From Acholoe squamosa (lineage: Eukaryota > Annelida > Polychaeta > Phyllodocida > Polynoidae), in the NCBI GenBank assembly GCA_949317995.1, contig OX439036.1:5511207-5575206 (forward strand): DNA of 64,000 bases. The letters run 5' to 3'. The position numbers were made by a program, and so were the translations under genes. Shown here one piece after another: positions 12,593-25,900 of this stretch; the stretch's first letter is position 1, and every line of letters starts with the position of its first letter. Below the pieces are notes generated by a model. The model did not search any database, had not been told where the DNA came from, and worked only from the letters and a program-made list of their open reading frames with translations.

Positions 12593-13790
12593 GGGCCCCC
12601 CTGCTGATCCGTACACAAAACGACTATGTTTAATATTTGCCTAGCCTGAATCTAGCAGGGAATTACATAACACTAACGTAATATGGACATTGTCCTACCA
12701 CATTTAACACCAGTACTGTCTAAGAATGATGGGAGTGCTGACTATAATTAACTTTCCCCCTCTGGAGAGAACTCACCCCCAGAGTTTAATATGACCCCAT
12801 GCACATTGATGACCCGTGGCTTTTTTTTTTACACACCTTTATATCTTTTGTATGTGTAACATTCTTTATAAAAAACCTAATAATATTGACAGCCTTTAAC
12901 CTAGTATGGAATTTTCCACCTAAAATAACAGATATACACTGTGACACCTATATCCAATTAATTTGGTAATAAACTCTTTATTATCCTGGTATATAGACTG
13001 TCTACACATTAAACAGGAAAAAAAATTGAACCACTAATAATCTCTTGATTAATCCTATGTTTCAATTTATTTATCCCAAAATCATGCCTGATGAGACATT
13101 CATGTTGAAGCCACACGTAGAACCACCCATTCAAGGGCCTATTTATATCTGTCAAATCCACATGACATATCTTGAGCAGACTTGACCTAATTATGCTAAA
13201 TTTTTCTTATTTGGTAATATTTGACCCAAATAATGATGTCACAGGACCAGAATGAGGCTGCCTCCGTTTGATTGGCTGACACCTCACTCACCTAGGTTAC
13301 CATAGTGGATGCACACAGTCAAATCTTGACACTAATTTCTCAATTTTAGGCACCCTGCATTAACATTTCGTCAAGAATAAAGGTCGGAGAGGACGCGTCT
13401 GCGACACATTTTTTCTCTATTATGATGCTCTGAGAGTGGCCTCCCATCTGGGGCCCCATGCCCATGTTTGGTACGCTTGTGACCCTGTCTCACCAATCCA
13501 CTGCGTTTGGTAAATATGGGCTTTTTCCACTTTGGAGATGAGTACAAGTTCCTAGTTATATTTCATCTAGGATTTTTTTTGTCTTATAATAACATGATGG
13601 GTTATATCTCCAGGAATATATGTAGTTTCCCCTACTTAAGTCTTATATTTTAGTCACCATATTGGCTGGAACGTGCAAGGAGGCCATTTTTAATTCTAAA
13701 GTCTGCTACAAAATACATATTAAGCATAGGGGTGGATATTTTTGTGTTAAGTTATGAGACAAAACTTGTGGGCAATGAAAAAGCCCAGCT
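12593..13790. other. Segment present in unit A only, probable Penelope 3' flank
   Basis: About 1.2 kb is missing from unit B. It is bounded by the short direct repeat CCAGC at both edges, as expected for a deletion between repeats. No coding frame is recognisable. ATTGGC (CCAAT-type) words occur near 13270. Confidence 0.6.
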
Positions 13791-13850
13791 ACAATGGTGA
13801 AAGGGCTAAATAAATGAAGACAGCACAGAAAAACTTCAAAACATCAATAT

Positions 13851-14212
13851 GTCAACGTTTGTCCGGGTATGTTTGTTTTTTGTTAATATTCTGCTATATT
13901 CAGTCCTGTCATTATATTTTCAGTTAGGAATGGATGCTATGAGCTTCAATCTGTCCTTTGCCTTCTTGTGCTCTCAGCTCTCTCCAGAACTGTGTACCAC
14001 CTCTAATTCTAAGCCTGGCAACTTTCGTCCAGGTAAATTTAATACCACCTGTACAGCTATAGTCCTGTTATATAACTTACGACCATATTTACATTTTGTG
14101 TGTCCCTTTGACCCTCATATATATTCAAAATATCTAAGTTGTCCCACAAATGTGAACAGAGCTATGAATCACATTGTCTGGCATGTCAACCTTTGTCTGG
14201 ATAAAGGTTGAC
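13851..14212. repeat. Palindrome-bearing repeat monomers, unit A
   Basis: GTCAAC-TTTGTC words recur here, once as a half-site (13851-13866) and once as a near-perfect inverted repeat (14185-14212). They belong to the family that continues at 21015-22021. Confidence 0.7.
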
Positions 14213-16599
14213 ACATAAAACCCAGTCTTACTTCACTTTTTTTTGTCATCTAAAACCCATGCAAAACTATTTGATGTTGTAGGTTATGGTGCATTCTATC
14301 TATAACAGTCAAATAAAACCCCCATCCTCAACCAAGTTTGTCAAAATTACATTTTTATGCAGTCAACAATAAACTCGCTAATAAAGTTATAATATCTTTA
14401 TTATGAAAGTGGTCCATTGTTGACATGGAAAAGTACATTACTCTGTGATACATGTTGACAATTCAATACGGATCCAATGAATAATAACAATAGACAAACT
14501 TGATACACTGAGTTCCACATTAGCCTTACCTCTCAAGCTATACAGAATCCATCATAGGTATCTGGAGATACAACCCCATCGTCTTCTGTTTTATAAAATT
14601 ATCTTATAGGATAACAGGCTGGAGGACCCTACATAGTGGGGAATATCCTGTGATTCAGGATAATTGTAGTATATAGTATGATTCTTTTATAATTGTAGGT
14701 TTTATATAGGTGATGAATGTTTGGCTATTCATTTAACATATTCAATAGTCTAACAATTCTCAACTTTACCCTCATACATTCAAAAATCACTAGATCTGTA
14801 TGAAAATCAATCTCTATTATCTACAATGTCCAAACTTTCAATAAATGTTGCAACAATAATATTTTGATACAGCTAGCATGGTCCAGGGCTGCGCGGACAC
14901 TTCTGAACACTAAAAAGACATTGCGTATGTGAGGTTTTTGATAGAATTTTCCACTTCAGCTATACTTTTAATCATCACAGATCATCTACATCACTATATC
15001 TTGTACACAATGAGTTAAGTTACTATTTCAAAGCCATATCTAGACAGTTTAAGTGTTATATGGGTCATTTTGACTGTTTTGAAGAAAATAATTCTTGCAC
15101 TTTTACAACACTTCTGACTCTGAGCGCATCTCATGTACTACTTATATACAGACTAGGGCACCTCAAATACTCTTTTTTAATAGGCACATAAATCTCATTA
15201 CTCATTGCAAAACATGGAACATCACTCAGGACAATCAGCTTCATTCTACTATGACACACCCGAAAACGTTGGGTATGTGAGGTTTGCCTCACCGAGACGG
15301 AAAGACCGCCATTGATTGGCCTTGATTTTGGTTTTTACAAAAAGTTTCTATACATATTAAACAAGAATACACTAGAATAAAAAATCATTTATATAGCCTA
15401 CAGAGATGTAAAAGTGTACCTCACATACATAATGTTTTCAGGAGTAGAATTTTAGTTTATGAGATCTGCCTTGTATGTGCGACAAACTAGAAGTTTTATT
15501 TATTGACCATCATAATCTCACTAGGGGCCCTGCTCAACACAATTGATAAGAACAGTGAAGATACATTATTTTTATGGATGTTAGGAGTATAAAAAAAATC
15601 ATTGCCTATACATGTAAGATTTCTCGCAGTTCAGTATTATGAGACATGTGGGACAGAAGGTTGAGGTAGTGACATGACCAAAATATTTTGAATAGATAGA
15701 TATGACCCCCTACCAATGGTAAAACATGTTTATGACACTCTAAAGTTGTCTACCTTGATAAAATATAGGGCAACAACTTTTTCAAATACTACCTTTATTA
15801 ACCTTTTCAGCACTTGTATATTGTTTACATGGGCCATGGCCTAGTGTAAATAATACTTTTCGCTAGATTCGTTAACAATGATTTAAGCTTGCAGAAATTG
15901 TTAAATCAAACGGAAACAGTTGACTTTCAACCTAACTTATCTGAATCCAAAACGTGGCATATAAGATGGAGGGAGGGCACCACAATGCAGAACTGCACAT
16001 CTCCTCACTGTAGGGCTTTGTTTTAACATCATTGGCTACAAAGTGTATCCTGTAGATTTTTGGTACCATGCGCTTTTGGCTTCTCTCTAAAATCTGTGCC
16101 AAGATTTAAATGGATTGATTTTGATTCCCCTGTATACCCCTCCAAGTTTCTTAGAGATCAGTGGATATAAGAGACACTTGACCAGTCGCATCCCACAAAA
16201 TGGAATCTTGGGATATAGCAGTCCCACCTCTAGGAAACGAGTACAGAAATATCTACAGTTCTACACATTTGCTTATATTGGAGGGTTTGCTTTTGAAAAT
16301 ATGTAACTTTAAAAATTCAGTAACCAGTGCTAGCGTCGGTGTCACCTGGATCACTTAAAAATGATACGAAACTGATTACAGGGCTGGGATGGGTTAAAAA
16401 GCAATTCTCATTCTGATTGCAATTCTTATTTATGCAGTTTTAAGGAACAAAGGTATTTATCTCACATTATAAAAAAGTAGAGAGAAAAAAGGTTGACAAG
16501 AAAAGTGATACTCTGAGCTCAAACCTACAATTATTGCATAGTTGGTCAGTGTCTACCAATGTAATCAATCATATTATTTTTTGACAGTTATCAGCATTT

Positions 16600-16880
16600 G
16601 GTTATGACCTAGACAATCTTCTGGTAGTTGTCAGGAGGTGGAGTTGTAGTTTGAGGTCTGTACAAGGAGATGTAGGACACCTAGACCAGCTTCTGGTAGT
16701 TGTCAGTAGGTGGAGTTGTAGTTGGAGGTCTGTACAAGGGTTTTAGTACACCTAGACCAGCTTCTGGTAGTTGTGAGTAGATGGAGTTGTAGTTGGAGGT
16801 CTGTACAAGGAGTTGTAGTACACCTAGACCAGCTTCTGGTAGTTGTCAGTAGGTGGAGTTGTAGTTTGAGGTCTGTACAA
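16600..16880. repeat. ~72-bp tandem repeat at the lectin last exon, 4 copies
   Basis: Four head-to-tail units of about 71-72 bp share CTTCTGGTAGTTGTCAGTAG and GGAGGTCTGTACAAGG. The unit at the exon side supplies the end of the distal last exon and its TAG stop at 16824; the other units lie past the stop. Confidence 0.9.
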
Positions 16881-16959
16881 GGAGCTGTAGGTCTCACAGA
16901 GGTTTTTACCTCCATCTTCACTCATGACGAAGTGTGCACATTGGGCATCCTGCTGATAA
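16824..16959 (-). CDS. Copy B, extra (distal) last exon
   Basis: Counterpart of 8244-8379, with an intact TTTCAG acceptor, the same phase and the same Cys-to-Tyr change at the first cysteine. Being open and spliceable in both copies, it may be used as an alternative ending, or as the true ending if the proximal exon is skipped. Confidence 0.6.
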
Positions 16960-19900
16960 CTGAAATAGAACTACAAGTGGTCTTATTATTTGTTCAGAAA
17001 TGTAGAGCATGACAGATGATTATATGTAGTGGATTACAGATTGGGCATCCTCTGCACAGCTTAATTTTCAAAGTAGTTGACCAAACCTGGTAAACAGTCC
17101 TTCATAAAGTGATTTCTAATTTGTCATGATATGGTAAGATCATAAGTGCCTCACAGTTCAACTCATATAGGCTTCCAACAAAAAGCTGCAGAATGCCAGT
17201 ATGATGATGTTTCCGCCAAACCACTGCGTGTGGGTACAGCATACCTGTTATGATACCAAAATAATGGTGTTCATAAAAGTTTCATAAGGGTTGAATTTTG
17301 GCCACTTTTAGTTTTAGTCCTGTTCTGTAATGACTTAGTATAGATAGGTAGATTGTGATCTAGGACATGTTTGTCATAGGCACATGTATTTAATATTTTA
17401 TTTCAACTTCTCAGCAGTCAGTCTTTTGGTAGATATTTGTTGGTAGAGCTGATGCTGGGGGTTGCACCAGGGAGCTGTAGGTCTTACAGACACATTTTCC
17501 TCTATCTTCACTCATGGTGAAGTGCACACATTGGGTGTCCTGTTTACACCTGGAATTAAACACAAACTAATTAACATCCTCCGTCAGGTTACACAGACTA
17601 CAATCATAATGTTTTTTATTGTTCTGTATTTACCAATATCAATAGCATTATCAAAATTAAAAAAAAAAAACACACACAAAAAAAGAAATAAATAGACAGA
17701 CTTTGTGCTAACAGCCTGCAAACAACAGTCAACGGTTTCAAGCATTATCGGCAAATATATCCTGCTCTGTATAGTGTTTTCCACAAAAGTCATAAAGTAT
17801 AACTGAAAGATGTATGCATTTGGAGAAGAGCCACTGTGACACTTCAGAACAGTATTGAGGTGGTCGCGAGTCATCCTTGAGGAATATTCAATGTTTATCA
17901 AAGTTCCTCGTTGGTGACATCGAGAGCACCTCCATTACCCAACGCTTTGGGCACTGGAGTTCAGTGCCACATCACCACTTGGTAATGTGGCCCTCAGCTC
18001 TGGTGTATATTTAAGGTCTTTCTGAAGCCTTCCTGAGGGTCAGTCCAGTCATGACGGACCATCCTGAGAGATGGGAAGCGACTGCCCGGCTACCATGTTG
18101 TAGATAACTCTCTGTGCTGCTGCACAGAGAGAGTACATGTTATTGGCTTATTGTAGATGCTAGGACACTGTGCTAGTAGACTAGAGTTGAGGTTATTTGC
18201 GGTAAACACTACTGCCTGTCAACTGTCATAGAGAACAGCTGGTGCCTTTACATCTGACAATTAAGTTTTAACTGGAACCTGAATAGTTGTTCTTTGTTGT
18301 CTATCAAAAGATGTGTTTAGCATCGGGGGGTAGAACACTACAGTATCTATAAACACACATTTTGTCAATGATTAACCTAAAACAGGTGGTCCACTGAACC
18401 AGATCTTTCCAATGCATTTTAAGCCACTTCTGGTCAAATTAGAAAAATAAATCAATTTAGCTTGAATTGCGAATTTTTTTTTTTGATTTTTATTCATTGT
18501 TACTCTCAAATCTGATTTACATCTGATTAAAATGTATCTGATCTTTGTCACTATCTTTGTATCTAAATACTCACCTACGTGCACACTCCAATTCTGACTT
18601 TACAGTCTGACTCATAGATGGAGTAGCTTCTAAGTTGACACTTACGCCAAATGAATTCTTTGTGAAACACTCGTGCTGTTCAAATGGACCTAAAAAAAGA
18701 ATTGACCTTGGTGCAATATTTATACTCCTTATGAATTGACAATTGTGGACAATCTAATTTAGTGTTGAAATCTACCCACTTTGTCAATTTTGAAAAGAAA
18801 GGAAGTCAATTTACACATGTAAAGATGTTTGTTAATGGTTGCACATTAGCCATTACAGTTAATAAAGCAGTATAAGCATTTGAATGTTTAAAGTGGCATA
18901 AAACTACTCCAATGGTAAGGTCTCAAAAAATAATTTTCTGAACAATTTCCTAGGATGTGGACAGAGCTGATACTTCCCCAGTTATCTATCCATATGAGGA
19001 GTGCACATTATGATTATACTTTCACTGTAAAGTGCCTATGATCAGGCTCCTAGTACCCACTTTTAAAGCTTGTATTCAGTCCTAAATGGTCGCTGAACAT
19101 CTATGATATTAATACATTTAAAAAGGATAAGGAAAATGGTAAAAATCAATCATTACTATGTCATTTCAAAGGGCATCTGTACAGATCACTTACCAACTTT
19201 GCAGACATAGTTAAAGAGTTTTGAACAAACACGGTCTGCCCACATAAATGAGAGAGAAGATACTATCCTAACACAGCCAACTCCCGGTTCATTAGGATCA
19301 GTGACACACCATGCCTCATAATCCATCTTTGTCTTGTCTGACCAGGTCATAGGGGTAGAAGCAGTACCAGTCAGCCCTATCCAGGTGTCGTAAGAGCTGG
19401 ACCTTAATCTAACATATAATTCATTCACACAGCAATTCTTTTAATGAAAAGAAATGTGAAATAAATATCTTTGTTCATTTTCATATTGTCTTCCACCTGT
19501 CTCTCTCTCTTTCCTAGACATCTCATAATACTAATTTAGGATGAATTTAAGTGATGCTAGAATTGTGTCCAAGATATTAATTCAAATCACACATAGTTTA
19601 CTATATCCTTTTACATATATACAGAAGGATAACTATATTATCAATTTCTAGAAGCATCTATACAAAAGGTGCGCACACAAGACAAACTACAAATTCCTGT
19701 TCTTCAGCACTGTGGATGCTTGCTAGGTGACCTCCATCTGCCACACAGGATGCCTCAGCATCTGCCCAGGTTTTACGGCTTGTGTAGAGTTTATAGCAGG
19801 ATGTTCTGTACTTGCTGTATCCAGGATAATTTAAGCAGACATCTGAAAAGAAAAAAAAAAAAAATGCCAGAAAAGAGCACAAGGGATATAATATATCATA

Positions 19901-22900
19901 TATGACTCAATATAGCAGAGTGGACCTTAAGTCGCATCAGCACAAACCTCAGAAATTGGGTCTGAAGGGGAAAAGGAGTTCTTTAACAAAATTTTGTTTT
20001 TGAGTGGATTCCAACTGACAGCCACAATTATTTTTTGTATTCCTCTGAACACCCATGTCATGTACTCAAAGGCATCCCCTATTTACAATTCTTTAGAGTA
20101 GGTTGAATCTGTTTGGATCTTTTTGACTTTAGCAGGAATGCAGTCATGCTTTGCACCCACTTCATCAGAAGAGGTTATCCCAAAGAGCAAGTGTTCAATG
20201 CCATTATGAAGGCAGAGACCTAATCGCGTGAAGCCTTACTCCAATTAAAAGAGAAGCCCCAAGAACAAGATAAAGCATTTTACTGCAACATCACACACAA
20301 CCCTGCCAACCCACCCGTTTCAAAAATAATTAAAGCAAACTGGGATCTAATGTTGAAATCAAAGGTAACCAGAATATATCATGGTACCAAATTGATTTTT
20401 GGCGAGAGGAAAAATAAATCCCTCAATGACGAGCTGGTAAGAGCCTCAACCAGCACTTCAACAAGGAGATCTAATATTCCTCATTATATCTCACACCCCT
20501 GCAAAAGCCCTAATGACTGCAATTACTGTCCCAAAATTGACCACAGTGGTGTGATCAAATACAGGCCGAAAATGCAGGACTTGATTCAATGTCAACTGCA
20601 GAACTGCAAACCTGATCTATGCCATCACCTGTAAACACTGTGGCATACAATATGTCGGCCAAACTGAACGTAAATTAATGGAGCGTTTAAATGGATACAT
20701 GGGAGATATCAAGAACATCTCTCACGATACCACAGTAGCTCGTCACTTCAGAGCCTGTCCCAACACATCCTCTCCCCTGAAATATGTTGGCAGGATGGAC
20801 CCATAATCTCCATACTCAGCTTTATACATCATCCCCCAGAAATTACCAGAGGGGATTGCAGAAAGAAACCTAAAGGAAAAAAGATGGATGAATCGTTTAT
20901 GCACCATCATTCCGACTGGACTGAATGATTTAGACTAACCTAGCAAGATTCCAGCTACAATGGTGAAAGGGCTAAATAAATGAAGACAGCACAGAAAAAC
21001 TTGAAAACATCAATATGTCAACGTTTGTCCGGGTATGTTTGTTTTTTGTTAATATTCTGCTATATCCAGTCCTGTCATTATATTTTCAGTTAGGAATGGA
21101 TGCTATGAGCTTCAATCTGGCCTTTCCCTTCATGAGCTCTCAGCTTTCTCCAGAACTGTGTACCACCTCTAATTCTAAGCCTGGCAACTTTCGTCCAGGT
21201 AAATTTAATACCACCTGTACAGCTATAGTCCTGTTATTTAACTTACTACCATATTTACATTTTGTGTGTCCCTTTGACCCTCATATATATTCAAAATATC
21301 TAAGTTGTCCCACAAATGTGAACAGATTTATGAATCACATTGCCTGGCATGTCAACCTTTGTCCTGATAAAGGTTGACACATAAAACCCAGTCTTACTTC
21401 ATTTTTTTGTCATCTAAAACCCATTCAAAACTTTTTGATGTTGTAGGTTATGGTGCATTCTATCTATAAGTCAAATAAAGCCCCCATCCTCAACCAAGTT
21501 TGTCAAAATTACATTTTTATGCAGTCAACAGTTGACAACTTGTTTTATAGGATGAGTGTTGATTTACTCCATCATTAAACACAGAAAATACTACCACCCA
21601 AATGCAGAAATTATCAGAATTTCCATTTTTGTACTGTCAACCTTTGTCTGGACAAAGTCTAGCAAGCAGACTTAACATGACTTAACTTTGTACTTTATGG
21701 CAGAAACCCACCCAGATTGGTTCTATGGTAAGGATAACAGTATATTTCATCATTTAGCATGAAATATCCATCCTTACACACACAACCCACACAACATTTG
21801 ATAAAACTGTTGTGCTGTATTGTCAACCATTGTCTCGACAACGCCGCTTAACGCATGAAACTTAGTCTAGCTTTTTATTTTATGGTTCTACCCCACTAAA
21901 AATTGTTTTATACAATGGATAATGGACGCTGGCCATAAACAGCAAAAATGCATCCATCCCTCCATAAAAACTCAGAATCCCTGTGTTTGCACTGTCAACC
22001 TTTGTCTGGACAAAGGTTGACATGAAGACAACAAACCAACTTGCAATGGTTACTATGGCAGCAGTGTATATATTTAAGAAAAATCGCCCATGCAGTAGTA
22101 ACCACCTACACCCCTGGTATACCCACAAAGAGGGAGATCATTCTAAGACAACATTTTTGTGGGACCCCCCCTACCCACCCAAAATGTAACACTTTCATGA
22201 AATCTGGTCTTTTGTGTTGCGTGAATTCGTCTACCCAATGACAGGCTCTGTTATGAATTTAAGTTGACATTCAGCCAACCACAGGATGTTTTTCAAGTGC
22301 CTTTAGGACTGACGCAACCCAAACATTTGTTGTCAAGGGACCACGTGATGCAAATGCAGCGCTGTGATTGGCTGAGCGCCCAGCATTGTCTTCCGGTTTG
22401 TGTTGTTTTCACATGTCGGTGGCAAGTGGGAATTTCGCTCTGCGATGATTTCACCTGTTTTATAGGTCTATTATCATCTAGGATTAACCTAAACAATGTA
22501 CGTTGGATCCTTACACATTGGAGAACATATGGTGGAGCTGGACAAGGTGGCAAATGCTCTAAATTCCATAAATAGGGCAAACGTATTGTCAGCTGTGGCC
22601 AACCAGGAACAATGGTTTCAGGTTGTCGATGATCAATTTTTATTCCCTGGTAAGTTTGATGATTCTGACTCTGATAATGAGGAAAATGATGGGGAGGATG
22701 TTGAGGAATCATCTGATGTGGAAGACATATCTTATCCAGTGCAGGAGTGGTGTGATAAAGAGAAGGAATGAGTGGCAAATTATGCAACGCAAACTTTCTG
22801 AAGCAAGTGGTTTTATTCTCCTGTGTCCTGTGTTTTAGATCCCCAAAATTGAATCAAGTGATATCATTGTGTTCACAACACCTTTGGGCATGTGTATGAC

Positions 22901-25900
22901 TGTAAGAATTTACAAAATGGCTATTATTTCATCATGTAGATATGAATTTTTTCAGGGGACGCCACCGCAACCTAGATAAGATATCAAGAAACTTGTGCAT
23001 TTGTGTTTAGCATTTTCTTCCACAAATTGTTATCTACTGCCTGTCTGATGTAGGATTTGACTATCACATTTATTTTATAAATGGACAAGCTGTTATTTTA
23101 CTAAAAGTTTTAGGTGTAGCTGTCAGCATGGGGATTACAATGTTTACATCTGATGAGTTCAGAGAGAGACGTTAGGAAGTTGCCCAGCTTAACAGAGGTA
23201 AGCTTTTCTACAACAACTGTATTAAATTCTCCTCTTTACTTGATTTTCAATATCTTATTAACATCATTCAAATTTAATTTGAAAATTCAAATATGATTCA
23301 GTTTATTTAATTGATAATCATTTTAGAATACACTTTGGGTCTTAAGAACTTTTTTTGTTATTATGGAAAGAGATGGTAAAATAATGGTTTTAATGTCAAC
23401 TTAACAGCTCAACATGCTGTTACTGGGGCTGCTGGCAGCATCATAGACAATAGTGCCAGGCTTTCTACATGGAAGAAAGGTGATAAAGGGAAGAAGAACC
23501 GAGAGTGCACTAGGACATACTACAGACTAGGCAATGAGCAGGTCTGCCAGCACACCTTTGCATCTTTCTATCGGTAAGTGTAGTGTCAATGTTATTTTCT
23601 AAATTGTTTAGATGAAAGGTCAGGTTGACCAGAATGTACATATATTTTCTCAAACAACAACTGATTACCTAATGTAGCTAAAATGATTTTTTGCAATATC
23701 TCTTCATCTCTTCATATCTCTTCATATGAATAATGTATGCACCTGACATCTTCAATAGTTACAATTTTTTTTTTATTATTTTCAGTATCAGCACAGGAAA
23801 GCTGAAATGTATCACCAAGTGGTATGTGGTCAATGGTGTGGTCACCCATCTACTACATGCTGGAGGTTTACGGAAGACAGACAAGTCACTGAAACTGAGT
23901 GATGTTCAAAGTGTTGTTGCCTTCATTAAGTCCCATAATGAGACACACTTCTCCCCTCCTCTACCACCAAAATCTGACATGTTTAGGGTGTATGAGAAGG
24001 CCATGGTGGATGTTGAGCAAATAGCTGTTGCTCTGTCTACTTTCAGGAGTTTGTGGCACCATATTTCTCCAGGTATAGTGTGCGCTAGGCCAATGACTGA
24101 CCTCTGTTGGGAACATCAAAGAAATAACAAATTCACCGGTCCAGCTGCTTTCCTGAGCAAGTGAAGGAAGCAAAGCTTTGAAAGCAGAGAGAACATCTAC
24201 GGGTAGTAAAGGAAAGGGCATACTACCAGGACTATGTAGCCAAGGCTGAGGCAGATTACATGGAAGCAGGTTTACCTCCCCTTGACCTTCATCCTCCATG
24301 CATTACCGGGTACATGTAAGTTTTGACTAAGGCCAGCAGGTGCATCTACCATCGTACCCTATTCAACCTGGTCCACTATACTTTCTAGTGCCTAGGAAGT
24401 ATGGCATCTTTGGTGTCTGTATGGAAGCAGTACGAAGGCAGGTGAACTACTTGATAGATGAATCCCGTTGCAGTAGTAAGGGTTCTAACGCTGTACTGTC
24501 ATACTTCCACCATTATTTTGAACAGTATTCTCTGGGTGCCAAGCACTTGGATTTATATTGTGACAATTGCAGGGGACAAAATAAAAACAAATACATGTTG
24601 GCCTACTTGATGTGGCAGTGTCTGACTGGGCTAAATATCACCATCACCCTGAACTTTCTAATCACAGGGCACATAAAATTTGCACCAGACTAGTGTTTGG
24701 GGCTTCTTAAGCAGAAGCTCAGAAAGTGTGATATATCTAGTCTAGATGAAATAAAGGCTGTTGTTCAGAGAAGCACCATGGAAGGTGTCAACATCCCACA
24801 TCTAGTGGGTGATGAGTAGGGGAATGTCTTCTGTAACATCTTGACAAAGGAAGTAGGAGAAGTCTCTGAGGGCATGCCTGCCATCATCCCATCTCCAGGT
24901 CTCCCACCCTTCAGGTAATGGTACTTGTTTGAGAACATAAGGGACTACATAGGGGACTGCACCAGTTCCACCAGAGACATCACCTGTCCTAAGCCAACAG
25001 TAGAAAAGCCAGGAGCAAGTTCGGGACAAAGGGATAATGAGACAGAGGGCCAACAGACAGAACAGGAGTTACTCAGAGGTTGTGGAAGTTGCAGGGCCAG
25101 AGGCAGGCCCAGGGCTAGAGGAAAGGGCAGAGGTAATGGTGAACAAGCAGAGCAAGAGGGTCCTGTTGGTACAGGTAGATGCAGAGGCAGGAGCAGGGAT
25201 AGAGGTAATGCCCCTGCCTCTACCAGTATCTCCTGATACTGGTAGAGGCAGGGGCAGAAGCAGGGGAAGAGGCAGGGGCAGGGGTACAGGTAATGGTGAA
25301 CAAGCAGATCAGGAGACACCTGTTGGTACTGGTAGAGGCAGGGGCAGGGGCAGGGGCAGGGGCAGGGGCAGAGGCAGTGCTCAAATCCAAGAACAGCAGC
25401 CTAGATCAAGAGGAAGACCTAAAGGTGCCTCATCAAGGAAAAGGCCCAGGAGCCCTTGATCAGAAGATGAGTCAACTGACGAGTTGTTGAGTGCAAGTGC
25501 AAGTGATTCTAGTCATAATTACATGGACTGCACACTATGGTGTTAATCTCAACTTTGAAAATTATAGTCTCAACATTTTGGATGTATTTATTTTATCATT
25601 TCAACTGGTGCAAACATTGAACACAGTGAAGCACACCCACCACTTGAATCTAAATTGGTGTGAACATTTACCATGGAGGAGCCCACTCACCACTTGGATT
25701 CTACCTCAAATTGGTATTATGAGGTGTAAACACTCAAAACAAAATGCTGATATACCCTTAGAATAAGTGAGCTGTCTCCAAAAAAAGACACAAAGAACAG
25801 GTATTGTGCACACAGACTATTCAAATAAACTAATAACTCAGTTATTTTTTCAGGGAATAGTGCATGTTATTTGACGATGTTGCATGAATAAAATATTTCT

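Larger units (their letters stand above)
5844..14370. repeat. Tandem segmental duplication, unit A (8.5 kb)
   Basis: This block matches 14371-21530 almost base for base. Both start at AAACTCGCTAATAAA and end at GCAGTCAACA. Unit A carries lectin exons 2 to 5 of copy A, the extra last exon and a Penelope-like fragment. It keeps about 240 bp (11409-11648) and about 1.2 kb (12593-13790) that unit B lacks. Confidence 0.95.
14371..21530. repeat. Tandem segmental duplication, unit B (7.2 kb)
   Basis: Copy of 5844-14370 with a low percentage of differences. It carries lectin exons 2 to 5 of copy B, four instead of two 72-bp repeats, a Penelope fragment shortened at its 5' part, and no 1.2-kb segment after it. 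High similarity in both introns and exons points to a recent event. Confidence 0.95.

Noticed and set aside
13849..14211. 120-residue plus-strand ORF, also present in unit B at 21015-21377
   Set aside because: It runs through the palindrome repeats; differences between copies are mostly amino-acid changing and no domain is seen.
16703..17012. ORFs on both strands over the 72-bp repeats
   Set aside because: Explained by the minisatellite; only the spliced minus-strand exon end is credible.
22293..22787. 164-residue His/Pro-rich minus-strand ORF
   Set aside because: Lies opposite the first exon and promoter of the dead gene; composition follows repeats and no domain is visible.
24945..25319. 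Leu/Pro-rich minus-strand ORF
   Set aside because: Antisense shadow of the GGCAGG repeat in the dead plus-strand gene.
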